A program made the position numbers and the translations under genes. Source: Hippophae tibetana (taxonomy: Eukaryota > Streptophyta > Magnoliopsida > Rosales > Elaeagnaceae). Taken from it: DNA of 64,000 nt. The notes below the pieces were generated by a model that saw only the letters and a list, made by a program, of their open reading frames with translations, had not been told where the DNA came from and made no database searches. The DNA lies in contig CM072811.1 in assembly GCA_037013495.1 (NCBI GenBank), positions 23,897,659 through 23,961,658 on the forward strand, read 5' to 3'. Position 1 is the first letter of the stretch. Each line of letters starts with the position of its first letter. Below, in pieces: positions 1 through 9,989 of the stretch.

Positions 1-1
1 G

Positions 2-1480
2 AAAAGGAAGGCCTTGAGTGCCTTAGTTGCTTCCACTCATGACCAGGATGGAGGCGAGTCGGACGAAGGTGCAAAGATGGGTTCTTTGCGCTTACTTGGT
101 GCATTGTAGAGTGCCTTAAAGACCCCCAAAGGCTTGATGTACGTAGGTGCAACCATCAACGGGAAGGTCACCAAGGCTTTGGTCGGCATAGTTTCATCTC
201 ACAAATTTGTTTCAGTAGAGGAAGCAAAGAGACTCGGCCTGAAGGTAGTCCATGGAGAGGGATCTCGCAAAGTAGTTAACTCGACAGCACTACCATTGCA
301 TGGAGTTTCTCGTGGAGTTAAGGTCAGTCTTGGTGCTTGGACTGGCCAAGTGGACTTATCAGTGGCGCCCATGGATGACTTCTCTGTTGTATTCGGCATG
401 GAGTTCTTGGACCAGGTTAGAGCTTTCTTGGTGCCATGCTCAAACTCTATATGCATCATGGATGGTTCAAAGGCATGTGTGGTACCGACGGAGAGGACCA
501 CAAGACCTACTACCCAAGCTCTCTCAACGCTTCAATTCAAGAAGGGATTGAAGAGGGACGAAGACAGTTACTTGGCCATCTTAAAGGAATACGATGATGA
601 AGAGGCGTCACCAAAGCCAAGTTTTCCAACGAAAGTGCAAGCTGTCCTAGATAAGTTCCAGGATGTAATGCCTGAGGCATTGCCCAAATGGTTACCTCCA
701 AGGAGGGAGGTAGACCACAAAATTGAGTTGGAACCCAACACCAGGCCACCAGCAATGAGCCCTTATCGAATGGCGAACTCAGAGTTGGCAGAATTGTGGA
801 AGCAACTCAATGAATTGCTGGATGCTAGCTTCATAAGGCCCTCTAAAGCCCCATTTGGTACCCCGGTTCTCTTTTAGAAGACGAAGGATGGCTCGCTACG
901 GATGTACATTGACTATCGGGCTCTAAATAAGATCACAGTCAAGAACAAGTATCCTATCCCACTTATTGCTGATTTGTTTGATCAATTGGGGAATGCTAGA
1001 TACTTCACAAAATTGGACTTGCGATCAAGATACTACCAGGTACGCATAGCCAAAGGGGATGAGCCCAAGACCACATGTGTGACCAGGTACGATGCCTATG
1101 AGTTCCTTGTCATGCCATTTGGTCTCACAAATGCACCAGCCACCTTCTGCACTCTGATGAACAAGATTTTCCATCGCTACCTCGATCGGTTCATGATAGT
1201 ATATCTTGATGACATCGTGATATATAGCCGGACTTTGGAAGAACATCTAGAGCATTTGAAGAAGGTGTTCGAGGTCCTGAGGGAAAATGAGCTATATGTC
1301 AAGAAAGAGAAATGTTCCTTTGCCCAAGATGAGGTGATGTTCTTGGGGCAAAGGATAAAGGATGGGAAATTGATGATGGATGGAGCTAAGGTGGAATCCA
1401 TCCAAGAATGGGAACCTCCTGCCAAGGTTCCCGAGTTAAGATCTTTCCTTGGACTGGTGAACTATTACAGAAGGAGCTAG
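2..1480 (+). mobile_element. Ty3/gypsy pol fragment (protease to reverse transcriptase), dead
   Basis: One frame (frame 2) runs from the window edge through a retropepsin-like region into reverse transcriptase. Recognisable pieces are the pre-RT proline-rich linker, the FIRPSKAPFG motif, [20 protein letters not shown], the catalytic YLDD near 1200-1212 and the [10 protein letters not shown] motif just before 1480. The frame has stops at 107-109 and 875-877. The second falls where the family normally has Gln, so it fits a C-to-T change. The usual D-T/S-G protease active site is replaced by Gly-Ile-Val (about 185-193), so protease function is lost even apart from the stops. The element continues left of the window. 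RNase H and integrase are absent, because RT is cut off at 1480 and an LTR follows directly. Similarity is to the chromovirus-like lineage from memory; the lineage is uncertain, the Ty3 assignment is not. Confidence 0.93.
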
Positions 1481-1550
1481 ACCGTCAAATTGTCCCACAA
1501 AATCCAAATAAATGGTGGTTGCCTAAAGGGATCTAGACTTTTCTACACGA

Positions 1551-1856
1551 GAAGGTTCTAGAGTGGCCTAGAGATGTCTAGAATAAGCTAGAGTTGGATG
1601 GACTCAACTCAAGCTTTGAAGACCCTAGAATGTTCTAGAGCACGTTGGAGGGTGCTAGAATGGGTTGGAATATTCTAGAACATACTGGATGGTTCACGAA
1701 GGATGTAGAAGCCGCTGGAAGCTTATGGAGCATCCTAGAACTTGTATGAAGGAGCTAGACAAACCTAGAAGGCTCTAGAGTTGGCTAGAAGGTCCTAGAA
1801 CCTTGTGGCATATTGTACATAAAACTAGAACACTCTTATATATTCTAGAACTAGAA
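1551..1856 (+). promoter_or_regulatory. Heat-shock-element-like array in LTR U3
   Basis: Repeated GAAnnTTCnnGAA-type modules occur about 45-350 bp upstream of the LTR TATA box. A perfect three-unit site (GAAtaTTCtaGAA) is at 1668-1680. One-mismatch sites are at 1551-1563, 1628-1640 and 1788-1800, a weaker one is at 1768-1780, and a TTCtaGAA core is at 1843-1850. The spacing is often close to multiples of 10 bp. Heat-shock factors bind such inverted nGAAn units. Function is inferred from the motif only. Confidence 0.45.
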
Positions 1857-1898
1857 GGATCGACAAAGATATGGCATAGTCTTAAGCTTTAGCCACAC

Positions 1899-1906
1899 TA
1901 TAAATA
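1899..1906 (+). promoter_or_regulatory. TATA box of Ty3 LTR
   Basis: TATAAATA lies inside the LTR, downstream of the GAA/TTC array and upstream of the pyrimidine-rich leader, as expected for a plant LTR promoter. Confidence 0.6.
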
Positions 1907-2077
1907 GACCTATTGGTCTTCATTTGTATTCATCCTTGGGAATTCTTATAATCTTGTAAGATAAACTCTCTCTAGAGCAATACAAATAATTCTTTACAAA
2001 CTCTCTTTCTAGACTCTTTGGAGTTTCATTCGGATTCAAAGGCAAGCTTAGTACAATGGACGGTGCTAAGTGTCGCA

Positions 2078-3406
2078 CGATCGCTACTTGAAAAATAAGG
2101 TCGTGACAATAAGCTCACATAACTTAGGTTTGTCTCCTTTTGAAAATTTGTATGGCTCTACTCATGATTACTCTACATTGTGTGTCTTTGGATCTACATG
2201 TTTTTCTTTCAACCTCAAGTCGAACACAATAAATTTTCTTTGCGATCTACCATTTGTGTTTTTCTAGGTTATGGTGTAAGTCAAAAGAGATATCATTGTT
2301 TTTATATATTTAACCAAAAGTTTTGTGTTCTCGTCATGTTGTGTTCCTTGAGCATATACATTTCTTTTCTATTCTTACTAGTTCTCATAATGTGACTAAA
2401 GTCTGATCACATTCATATTAATCCCTTTAGTGGTGATATAAAGGTTGTACCATCCATGGTTTACCCCTCTTCTACTCTCATTTTAGATCATGATTCTTGT
2501 AAGGTTAGTATTGATAGTTCTATAAACACTGGTACTTAATTTGCTTTTCTATACTCCCATTGTTTCCTTCTCTCATACAACTTCTCAAGCACTTTTTAAG
2601 ACTGTGACTCCCCCTTGTCTTCCTCCTCGATATCCTCAATTCTCTTATAAGTCATCTTAAATGCTCGATTTCATTTACCCTTGTTATTCTAACTTATTTG
2701 TTTCTATCTTAGAAATCATTCATATTGTCTCTAAGCTTAAGTCCTATAAGAAGGCAGTTGTTGATCCCCTTTGACAACAATTTATAGTTGAGGAACTTAT
2801 TGCTTTGCATCAAACAAATATTTAGGTTCCAGAAACACTTAGGTTTACATGATACCTTATCTTGGTGTTTTTTATAAACCTAGTGAGTTTTGTAGACTAA
2901 GAAAATCTCTTTATGGTCTCAAAGTTTGAGAAGTTCTCTTGTATAATCACCTCCCTTAGTTTCTCTTCTAGCCATCATAATTCTGCAATAATTTACAGAT
3001 GTACTTCTGCTAGTCTTAATTTGCTTTCTTTATATGTTGATGACATGATTATCACTGAATTTGATGTGGATGATATTGCAATGTTGAAGTTAGCATTTTC
3101 CTATCAATATGAAATGAAGGATTTGGGCCCATTATGTTATTTTTGGGTATTAAAGTTGCTTTTTCTCTCAAAGATTATCTTATCTCCCAATATAAGTACA
3201 TTGTAGACATATTTGATCGTGCTGACCTTTATAATAATAAGGTTGTAGATATTTATATTAAGACTAATGCTCAGTACACTTCTATTGAGACTAATGCTCA
3301 GTACACTTCTATTGATAATAATGCTCAGTACACTCATTCTAATGGTTCCCCTTTGTTAGATCATAGTTTTATATCACACTGTTATTGGTAGCTTGGTTTA
3401 TTTCAC
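2078..3406 (+). mobile_element. Ty1/copia pol fragment, left part (integrase C-terminus, RT)
   Basis: Disconnected frames give copia motifs in order. The integrase C-terminus is at about 2078-2330 (SPFENLYG, VFGSTCF, FLGYG). The RT palm follows at about 2885-3230 (LRKSLYGLK, LYVDDMIIT with catalytic VDD near 3035-3045, KDLGPLCYF). The start of the RNase H region is IGSLVYF, ending at 3406. Stops and frameshifts are frequent, so it is non-functional. The left end is cut by the Ty3 LTR. The right end is interrupted by a 9.6-kb insertion, and the same element resumes at 12984. Confidence 0.88.
3263..3343 (+). repeat. 27-bp tandem repeat, three copies, within copia pol
   Basis: Three in-phase units at 3263-3289, 3290-3316 and 3317-3343 repeat the peptide TNAQYTSIE with small changes. 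In the family this stretch occurs once, so two extra copies were added in the dead element without shifting the frame. Confidence 0.9.
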
Positions 3407-3408
3407 TG

Positions 3409-3476
3409 AAAATTGCATACATAGGAAAAATTGCATACATAGGAAAAATTGCACACATAGGAAAAATTGCACAAAG
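3409..3476. repeat. 18-bp tandem repeat, nearly four copies
   Basis: The unit AAAAATTGCATACATAGG repeats three to four times with minor changes at the extreme left end of the inserted LTR element. Confidence 0.9.
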
Positions 3477-4190
3477 GTCAATTGCTCTTCTAACCCAAAT
3501 AGACAACCAGGACCTAGATTAGGATGGAAACGCCAACTAACATAATTTTTTTGCGAGCTCTATTTAAACTCAGCCAAACAGGCCTCATAATATGAATTAA
3601 GAAGAAAGCATAGTTGAAGTACATAACAACACTTAATTCAACACACAACTAAAATAACTAGTAGAAGATAAACAATAATTTGTAGTAAACACACTAGTGA
3701 CTGTGTATCTCACAAGCTTCTATCTAAGTTTGCAATATGCATATATAGCAAACAACACACAACAAGTGAATCAGGTACACATATTGAAATGCTAAAAAAA
3801 TATTTTTAATCACTTTAAGACCTTATATGTGGGAACATATTCAATAAATGGTGATTATAATCTCACATCATGCGATTAAACAAAATACATCATTCTATAT
3901 AAAAGAGTCCTGGTACACAGCTAGGGTAAGGAGATACTAACTCCTTAGATACCCACACCAAAATTGCATATAGGAATATTAATTTCAATCAGTAGAAAAC
4001 AAAATCAGTAAGCTATAAGTACGATACAAGGAAAGAAAAACAAGCATGCAACAACATAAATCAAATAAGCTTTCTACTGAGAGTCTAAATCTAGTATATT
4101 GGTACATACATGATTAAAACTCAAATTATATAACACAACATCAGATCATGCATAACAATAGAAATAGCATGATAAACCCATATAAAACCC

Positions 4191-5735
4191 CTTGATGAGC
4201 AAGACTGGTATCAAGTCCCCAAAAACGATGCCAAAAACTTGATGAACAAAACCGGTAATACTGATCCTACAAATACTTTGGTTTTTTATTTATAAAACTC
4301 TCGTAAGTCCACAAATCATTTTATAGAAAATGATAAGTATACTCCCGAGGTCGATCTAAGGAAGGAATATATGTAGTTTTTAATTTATTATTCAAACTTT
4401 TAAAAATTAAATTAAATCCTAAACATCCTGTAATGATATTTTTGTTTTTGTTTCCTAATCTAATAACACGTGCAAATTTTATCATTCATAACAATGGAAT
4501 ATTTATGGATATAATAATTAAGTTAATTATGTTTGCTCATACTATTTAGGTTATTAAAGATATAAATTGATATTTATTGATTCTCTTTTTTTATATGAAT
4601 ATTACCTTTGGTGGGATTAGATATTTTTTGTTAATTAAACAAATCAATTAACACCTATGGGTAGGATCGATAATTAATTTAGTTAATTAAATTAATTTTT
4701 TTTCTAAGAGATTGAAAATGAACCATTTAAATGCCACATTTGGTGGGATTGGACATTTTAAACTTTATTAAAAGTGTCCAAATTAAACCTAAGAATTTAA
4801 TTATTTGAGTACTAACTTTCAAGTTTTAAAACCACAACTGAAAATATGTCGTCAATACATTTTCGAATAATAATTCTTATAAAAAACTTTTAAAATAGAG
4901 CTTCACTCTAACTTCTAGGTGGTTGTACCAATAAATAAAACAACAATACTCTTAATCAGACCTTGTAATTAAACCTTAAAATCTAATTTTCAAATTTAAG
5001 TTTTTAATGAAAAATATTATATTTCTCTCTAACATCCTTAATATAAAATCTTAAATAAAAACAAAATCAATTTATTTAATATAGATGTTTTACTTATTTA
5101 ATATTTCGCAAGCAAAATAATTTTATTATTATATCATATTTACAAATAGTCAGTCATGTTAAATTTAATCACACATAAATTAAACATAAGAAATAAATGT
5201 AAAGAATTCCTTTTTAAAATTATACCTCAAAAGAATCCTTATAGAACTTTGATGCTAATTCTGTTAATGAAAAACCTCTAAACGGATATGTATTTTCATT
5301 TATTGAATCAAAAACTAAAAATCTGTACAAGCATAGCTAGTAATTCTAAAAAAGAAAAGAACTTTATTACTAAAAACTAAAAAAAAAACTTTTTAGAGAG
5401 AAAAAACGCTGAGAAAATTGTGTCTTAAGGTGTGTTTTTTACAATAAGGGAGAGGGGTTTTTCCTAGGTGAGGAAAAGGCTAAAAAAGTGGGAAAATATC
5501 TTGAAAAATAATTATAGACGCGTATTGGACAAGCTGGCATACGTGTGGGGCACTGACGAGTGCGATTAGGCGGGATTTGTAGTCCAAAACGTGCTGATGT
5601 GCACATGATTTGTGGAATGGATAGATGCTAATGCAGGCACTGACGCGCGTAGAAATTCAACATGATATGAGACTGCATGCAGAATTACGGTGTGAATGAG
5701 TGCGACTACGTGTGGACTGTTGCGTGTTTTTCAAC
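4191..5735 (-). mobile_element. Ty3-type LTR (family A) with adjacent primer-binding site
   Basis: The sequence at 4216-4233, read on the minus strand, is a degenerate copy of the tRNA-Asp primer site TGGCGCCGTTGCCGGGGA, common in Tat/Athila-like Ty3 elements. The LTR itself begins at 4240 (TGATGAAC on the + strand). It shows the characteristic gataagtatactc...gtcgatc block, also present at 9990-10110 in a second copy. Only about 50 bp of internal sequence remains left of it. It interrupts the left LTR of the surrounding element. The right limit near 5735 is approximate; the LTR seems truncated by the next one. Confidence 0.65.
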
Positions 5736-6598
5736 ACACGAACTCGTGCAAGCATACACGGTCGCAAGTAATAACATTTATAAGTAAAGATCGATCCCAC
5801 GAGGATTTGTAACTATAGTTTGTTGATTACTAAAATTATATCAATCTGATTTTATTCAAAACGTACGTTGGATGTAGCAAAAATGTAAGAAAATAGTTAA
5901 AACAAAATAAAAGAAATCTAGGATTGCAATTTTTCACCAAATTAATCAACTCAAATCATTTTATTTTCTTTTGATTTATATTTTTTTAGTACATTTAATT
6001 TGTCAACCGAAAACTTCTATTTTTATTCATACATCTCTTCCGAGCTCCGTACAAACACACCTCGTCAAATTAATTCACTATATCTCTATGAGAATTAAAT
6101 TCACCGAAATTCATTACGTTTTAAGTTTTCAAATGGCCACACATACAATTAGGGTATATTCCTATCCTTCATCATACATGTCATTCTATTTACGAGCAAT
6201 ATACACACGAATGCCTCTTCCAAGTTTATTCATGTGCCACGGATCGTTTCGATAAGATTCGTAAATAATCAAAAAGCATTAAACACAAAATAGAACGAAC
6301 AAATCGAACGTCTTATAAATCTATCAAAAATAATTAAAATAAAAGCATCATAAATTTAGATCAAATGCAACCCTAGAAAAATTAAATTACTTCATAAAAT
6401 AAAAATAAAAATTACAACACCTACAGAAAATTAAGATGAAGAAGAAGGCAAATTAAAACAACACTTAGAACAAATTTTTGGCACACGCAGAACACAACAA
6501 AAGCCAAAAAATGGCTTCTGCGTATTCTGCTGTCCAAAACCGAGCACCCCAAAAATTACAAACTTCCAAAAACTTTTTTAAAACTATCATCTTATCTC

Positions 6599-6607
6599 CT
6601 ATTTATA
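6599..6607 (-). promoter_or_regulatory. TATA box of the large Ty3-type LTR
   Basis: TATAAATAG on the minus strand lies about 180-430 bp downstream (in the minus direction) of the G-box array, consistent with one LTR promoter. Confidence 0.55.
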
Positions 6608-6694
6608 CCCAAAAATAATACATCTAAAATATTACATTTTTTATTTTATTTTTTAAATAAAACGCGTAATAATTTTTTATCGAAAAATTAAATA

Positions 6695-7273
6695 ACGCGT
6701 GTCGAAAATCGGATCGAAAAATATTAAACAAATTCACGCGTGAGACAGGGCGCCGATTCAGCCTTTTTTAATTTCTTTATGCGTGCCACGTGTCAGCGTC
6801 TGATTCGCTGAAACGAATTAACGCGGACACGTGGCAGCTTCTCATTGGGCGCTGGAAACGGCGCCGGCGACAAAAAGGACGGACGAAAACGGCCACATAC
6901 GGGCGCGATCCTGCGCTTTCGCGCTCATCGTAATATGCCACGTGTCGTTACAAGATTGGCTGACAAATAGAGTGGGACACGTGGCAGCTTCTGATTTGAG
7001 GAAGGGATTCAAAAGGAACACGTGGCAGAGTCTGATTGGAGGAAAATCCGGGCGCACGTTGAGTTCAACGCACGGGATCAGTGGCGCGCGTACGTGGGGG
7101 ACAGCGGCTGCCGCGTCAGAGAAGTGGGTCCCACCTGCACGCCGGCCTGCGCGGCCGTGGGCCCCACTTGGGCGCCGAGCCGCGTAAACAATTCTGCACA
7201 AACGCGTTCTGGTCGGGCGTGAATGGCACGCGCGGATCTCAACCGTTTGGGATTTGATCGGACGGTCCACGTG
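6695..7273 (-). promoter_or_regulatory. ABRE/G-box array upstream of LTR TATA
   Basis: The nonamer ACACGTGGC occurs five times exactly within about 240 bp. On the + strand the CACGTG cores are at 6828-6833, 6978-6983 and 7019-7024. On the minus strand they are at 6787-6792 and 6939-6944. A sixth CACGTG is at 7268-7273. Neighbouring cores are often 39-41 bp apart and followed by a shared AGCTTCTGATT-like tail, so they are degenerate tandem repeats. ACGCGTGTC at 6695-6703 matches the CE3 coupling-element core. Such sites bind ABF-type bZIP or bHLH factors in plants. Activity here is inferred. Confidence 0.55.
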
Positions 7274-8264
7274 TCGCGCGTGCATGTTGGCGCGTGGTCT
7301 TCTCACCTGCGCAGAACTTTAAACTTTAATTAATTGCATTTTGGCCCACAAATCTATTTCAAATTACATTTTCAACTTTATTTAATTACAGTTTAGCCCT
7401 TATCTAATTTAAATTAAATTTTTAAACTTTTAATAATTAAAATTAAGCCCGAATTTAATTTAAATTATATTTTTGACTTTTATAAATTGCAATTAAATAC
7501 TATTTTATTTGAAATTATATTTTTGGACTCAAATTTGCAATTAATTAAGTTTTTCGATACAAATTATTTAATTTTATTAAAATATATAAAAAACAGTAAA
7601 TACTAATTTATTAAACTAAAATTAACTAAAAACATTGAAAACATAGCAATTATAATTAATAAAATAGGTGAAAATAATTATATAAAATACAGTTATCATG
7701 GACTTCGACATGAAATGGGTGTTGATGCGCGTGCAACTTCAGCGTCAATGGGTAGTTTTGTCCATTTTTCCATTTTTTTGTTTTGGGCTTTTCTTCATTT
7801 TTGTTCTCAACATATTTGTGATATATTACCTCTAGTATTATTGTTCGAGTCTTTAAATTATTTTTGAAGTGAAAATACCTGAAAAAATAATAAAAATATC
7901 TATGATTCAAAAAAGAAAAAATTATATAAAATATGATAAAATCGTATAAATATAAATCTTTCTAATCAATTAAAGTACATTAAATGATGGTAATTTTAGT
8001 GATTTTTAAACACTTATCACATATAGTAACTATTCGGTTGTAAATAATTTACTAAAACAATAAATAGATACAACTCGATAGAAATATAACTACAAATACC
8101 TCTATTAGGTAGGACCTCTACCTTAACTTATAGTACTGCTCTCGCTTGCTACCTTTGCAACCATTTAGTTTGACACAAGAATACTACTTTCCTTCATAGC
8201 CAACACTACTCAATGTAGTGTGATTAGTAACTGAAGATTAGTAAAGTGAATATATAATAAATAT

Positions 8265-8410
8265 CCAATCATGGAAACTACACTCAGTCATGAGCCACTA
8301 ACAACCAATTATGAGAAATACACTCAACCATGACCACAACAACCAATGTGGGAAATACACTCAACCACGTACAATCAAAATTTATCATGGGAAATACACT
8401 CAATCATGAC
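8265..8410. repeat. ~40-bp tandem repeats in LTR, four copies
   Basis: Units of the type CAATNATGGGAAATACACTC, 38-41 bp long, begin at about 8265, 8306, 8344 and 8382. The same four-unit array occurs at about 12259-12400 in the other LTR of the element. Confidence 0.85.
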
Positions 8411-8943
8411 TACCTACTAGCAAACATCTCTTCGAGTACACATCAGTGGATAGCATGATTTTTCTCACTCAGTCACAAATCACTAGTACCGAACTACACT
8501 CAAGGTATAGTGATTCAGAAATAAAAAATAAGATGTCAATTGGATAGAGCTTGGCTACAATTTTCCTAGATAAGAAACAAGAAAATAAGGGGTATTTGTA
8601 GAACTTACCCAAGCTCAATGACCAACCTTGTTGAGGGTCCTCGTCTGGGATTCGATAAGGGGTTCGATGAGAGCCTCATTAAAGATCTCATTGAGGTGCC
8701 AAAAAATCAATTTTTTTATCCAAAAATTATAGAGTAATTTTTATAAATACCCACACTTGATATGAACCAAAAACAGTCACTTACAACCTAGCATGCATAC
8801 TAAGAATCCAATCTCGTGGTGTATTACTGATCATCAGTAACCAACCTTACACAGGGAAAGATAGAAACACTAAGTAAAATAAATTAACTCTATGTTTTGT
8901 ACACAGAAAGCCAATACAGATACAAAGGACTAAAGTACTTACA

Positions 8944-8958
8944 ATTTCCCCCTTTGGC
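8944..8958 (-). other. Polypurine tract of the inserted LTR element
   Basis: On the minus strand the sequence reads GCCAAAGGGGGAAAT directly before the LTR start TGTAAGTACTTTAG (LTR edge at 8943). This fixes the orientation of the element and identifies the left LTR as the 3' LTR. Confidence 0.75.
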
Positions 8959-9820
8959 TTTTTGTGTCAAAATACTTCACAATTAAGTATAGACACATAT
9001 CAAACATAAGATGATCATGAAGATGACCTAAATATGTTTGTTCCCACAAACAAAACATTAACACATACCTAATACCTAAAAATACATCTAATCCAAGTGC
9101 ATCCATCTTGTGCACTCCATTCATCTTATTGGATCAATTCATTCATACACAATTAGTCTGAGATATTAGGGACTCAGTAAAATTGCACACGACACATTTG
9201 AAGCTCGAAGACTTCAGTATACACATGTAACTTGTAAACACAAAATAAACACACATCTAGTGAATGTATCATGCAGAAAAAATGTGCAATCTATCCAAAT
9301 ATTATCATGTTATACCTACACAGGTACACACCGATAGGAAAAAAACACATACACGCATGCAGTAGAAAAAAATTGAATGTACACAACTCCCCTTAACTTC
9401 ACGAAACACCCTCATAAGTATATGTATATCAAGCCACTCAAATGTAATAAAAACTACATTCACCATCCCAAGAGTAAATAACATGTCAACTAATAAACAC
9501 AAGTTATGCATACACTCCCCCTTTTTAACCTGGAAAGTCAAACTAAGCACACATAGTATGCAACATACCACACCACCATATATAAGAGAGAATTCAAATA
9601 GAAAATATCCTAAAACTCATGCAATACAGTAGAGAACATTAGAGCAAACAAAATAAAAAGTAACACATGTAGTCAAACAAAACATACAAAGAACTACAAT
9701 AAGAAACATTTCCCATATGCGATACATAGCATGAAGCCTCATGTCTCTACATATCGTGGAAGGGAATAAGGGACTTCATAATATTCTTACAACACAATGA
9801 CATGATGGAAGATTAAATAC
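8959..9820. other. Non-coding internal region of the LTR element
   Basis: No retroviral domain is recognisable in any frame. Short open frames here are not convincing. The right limit is approximate because the inner edge of the 5' LTR is diverged. Confidence 0.5.
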
Positions 9821-9989
9821 CAATGCCACATAAATGTGTCAAAAAAATTGTAAAAAGAAGTTGATCAGGAGTCCAACTATCTTTCCAATTAACATACTCC
9901 TAGTGGCTCAACTATCTTCCTAAAACGACACTTAGGTAGATTCAATCATGTAACCTCACTCCATACTATGCATATATATAAGGAAAGGC

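Larger units (their letters stand above)
1491..2077 (+). mobile_element. LTR of the Ty3/gypsy element
   Basis: The segment starts TGTCCCAC and ends GTGTCGCA, so it has TG...CA ends. It holds a U3-like region full of CTAGAA motifs, a TATA box at 1899-1906, and a pyrimidine-rich R/U5-like stretch with TCTCTCTAG repeats. Only eleven bases separate it from the truncated RT, so RNase H, integrase and the polypurine tract were lost between them. Sequence right after 2077 is copia integrase, so the element probably sits inside that copia element. The left flank lies outside the window and the target duplication cannot be checked. Confidence 0.7.
5735..8019 (-). mobile_element. Large Ty3-type LTR (Tat/Athila-like)
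   Basis: On the minus strand it starts TGATAAGTGTTT at 8019 and ends near 5735. The 3' end has the cgcaagtaat...gatcgatcccacgagg block typical of such LTRs. A minus-strand TATA box is at 6599-6607. A GC- and CpG-rich U3 block with G-box sites spans about 6690-7310. No gag-pol is attached, so it is a solo LTR or a fragment. The left boundary is approximate. The GC-rich block produces overlapping open frames on both strands (6831-7306) that I do not regard as genes. Confidence 0.6.

Noticed and set aside
5971..6255. 94-codon frame
   Set aside because: It lies inside the U5-like part of the Ty3-type LTR and matches no protein.
6831..7306. Open frames of 118 and 154 codons on opposite strands in the GC-rich block
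   Set aside because: Overlapping frames on both strands arise from the GC-rich LTR repeats. They contain no domain, and the block fits an LTR U3 region.
8265..8410. CRISPR-like spacing of ~40-bp repeats
   Set aside because: The repeats are imperfect, contiguous and shared between two LTR copies. There are no unique spacers and the host is a plant.
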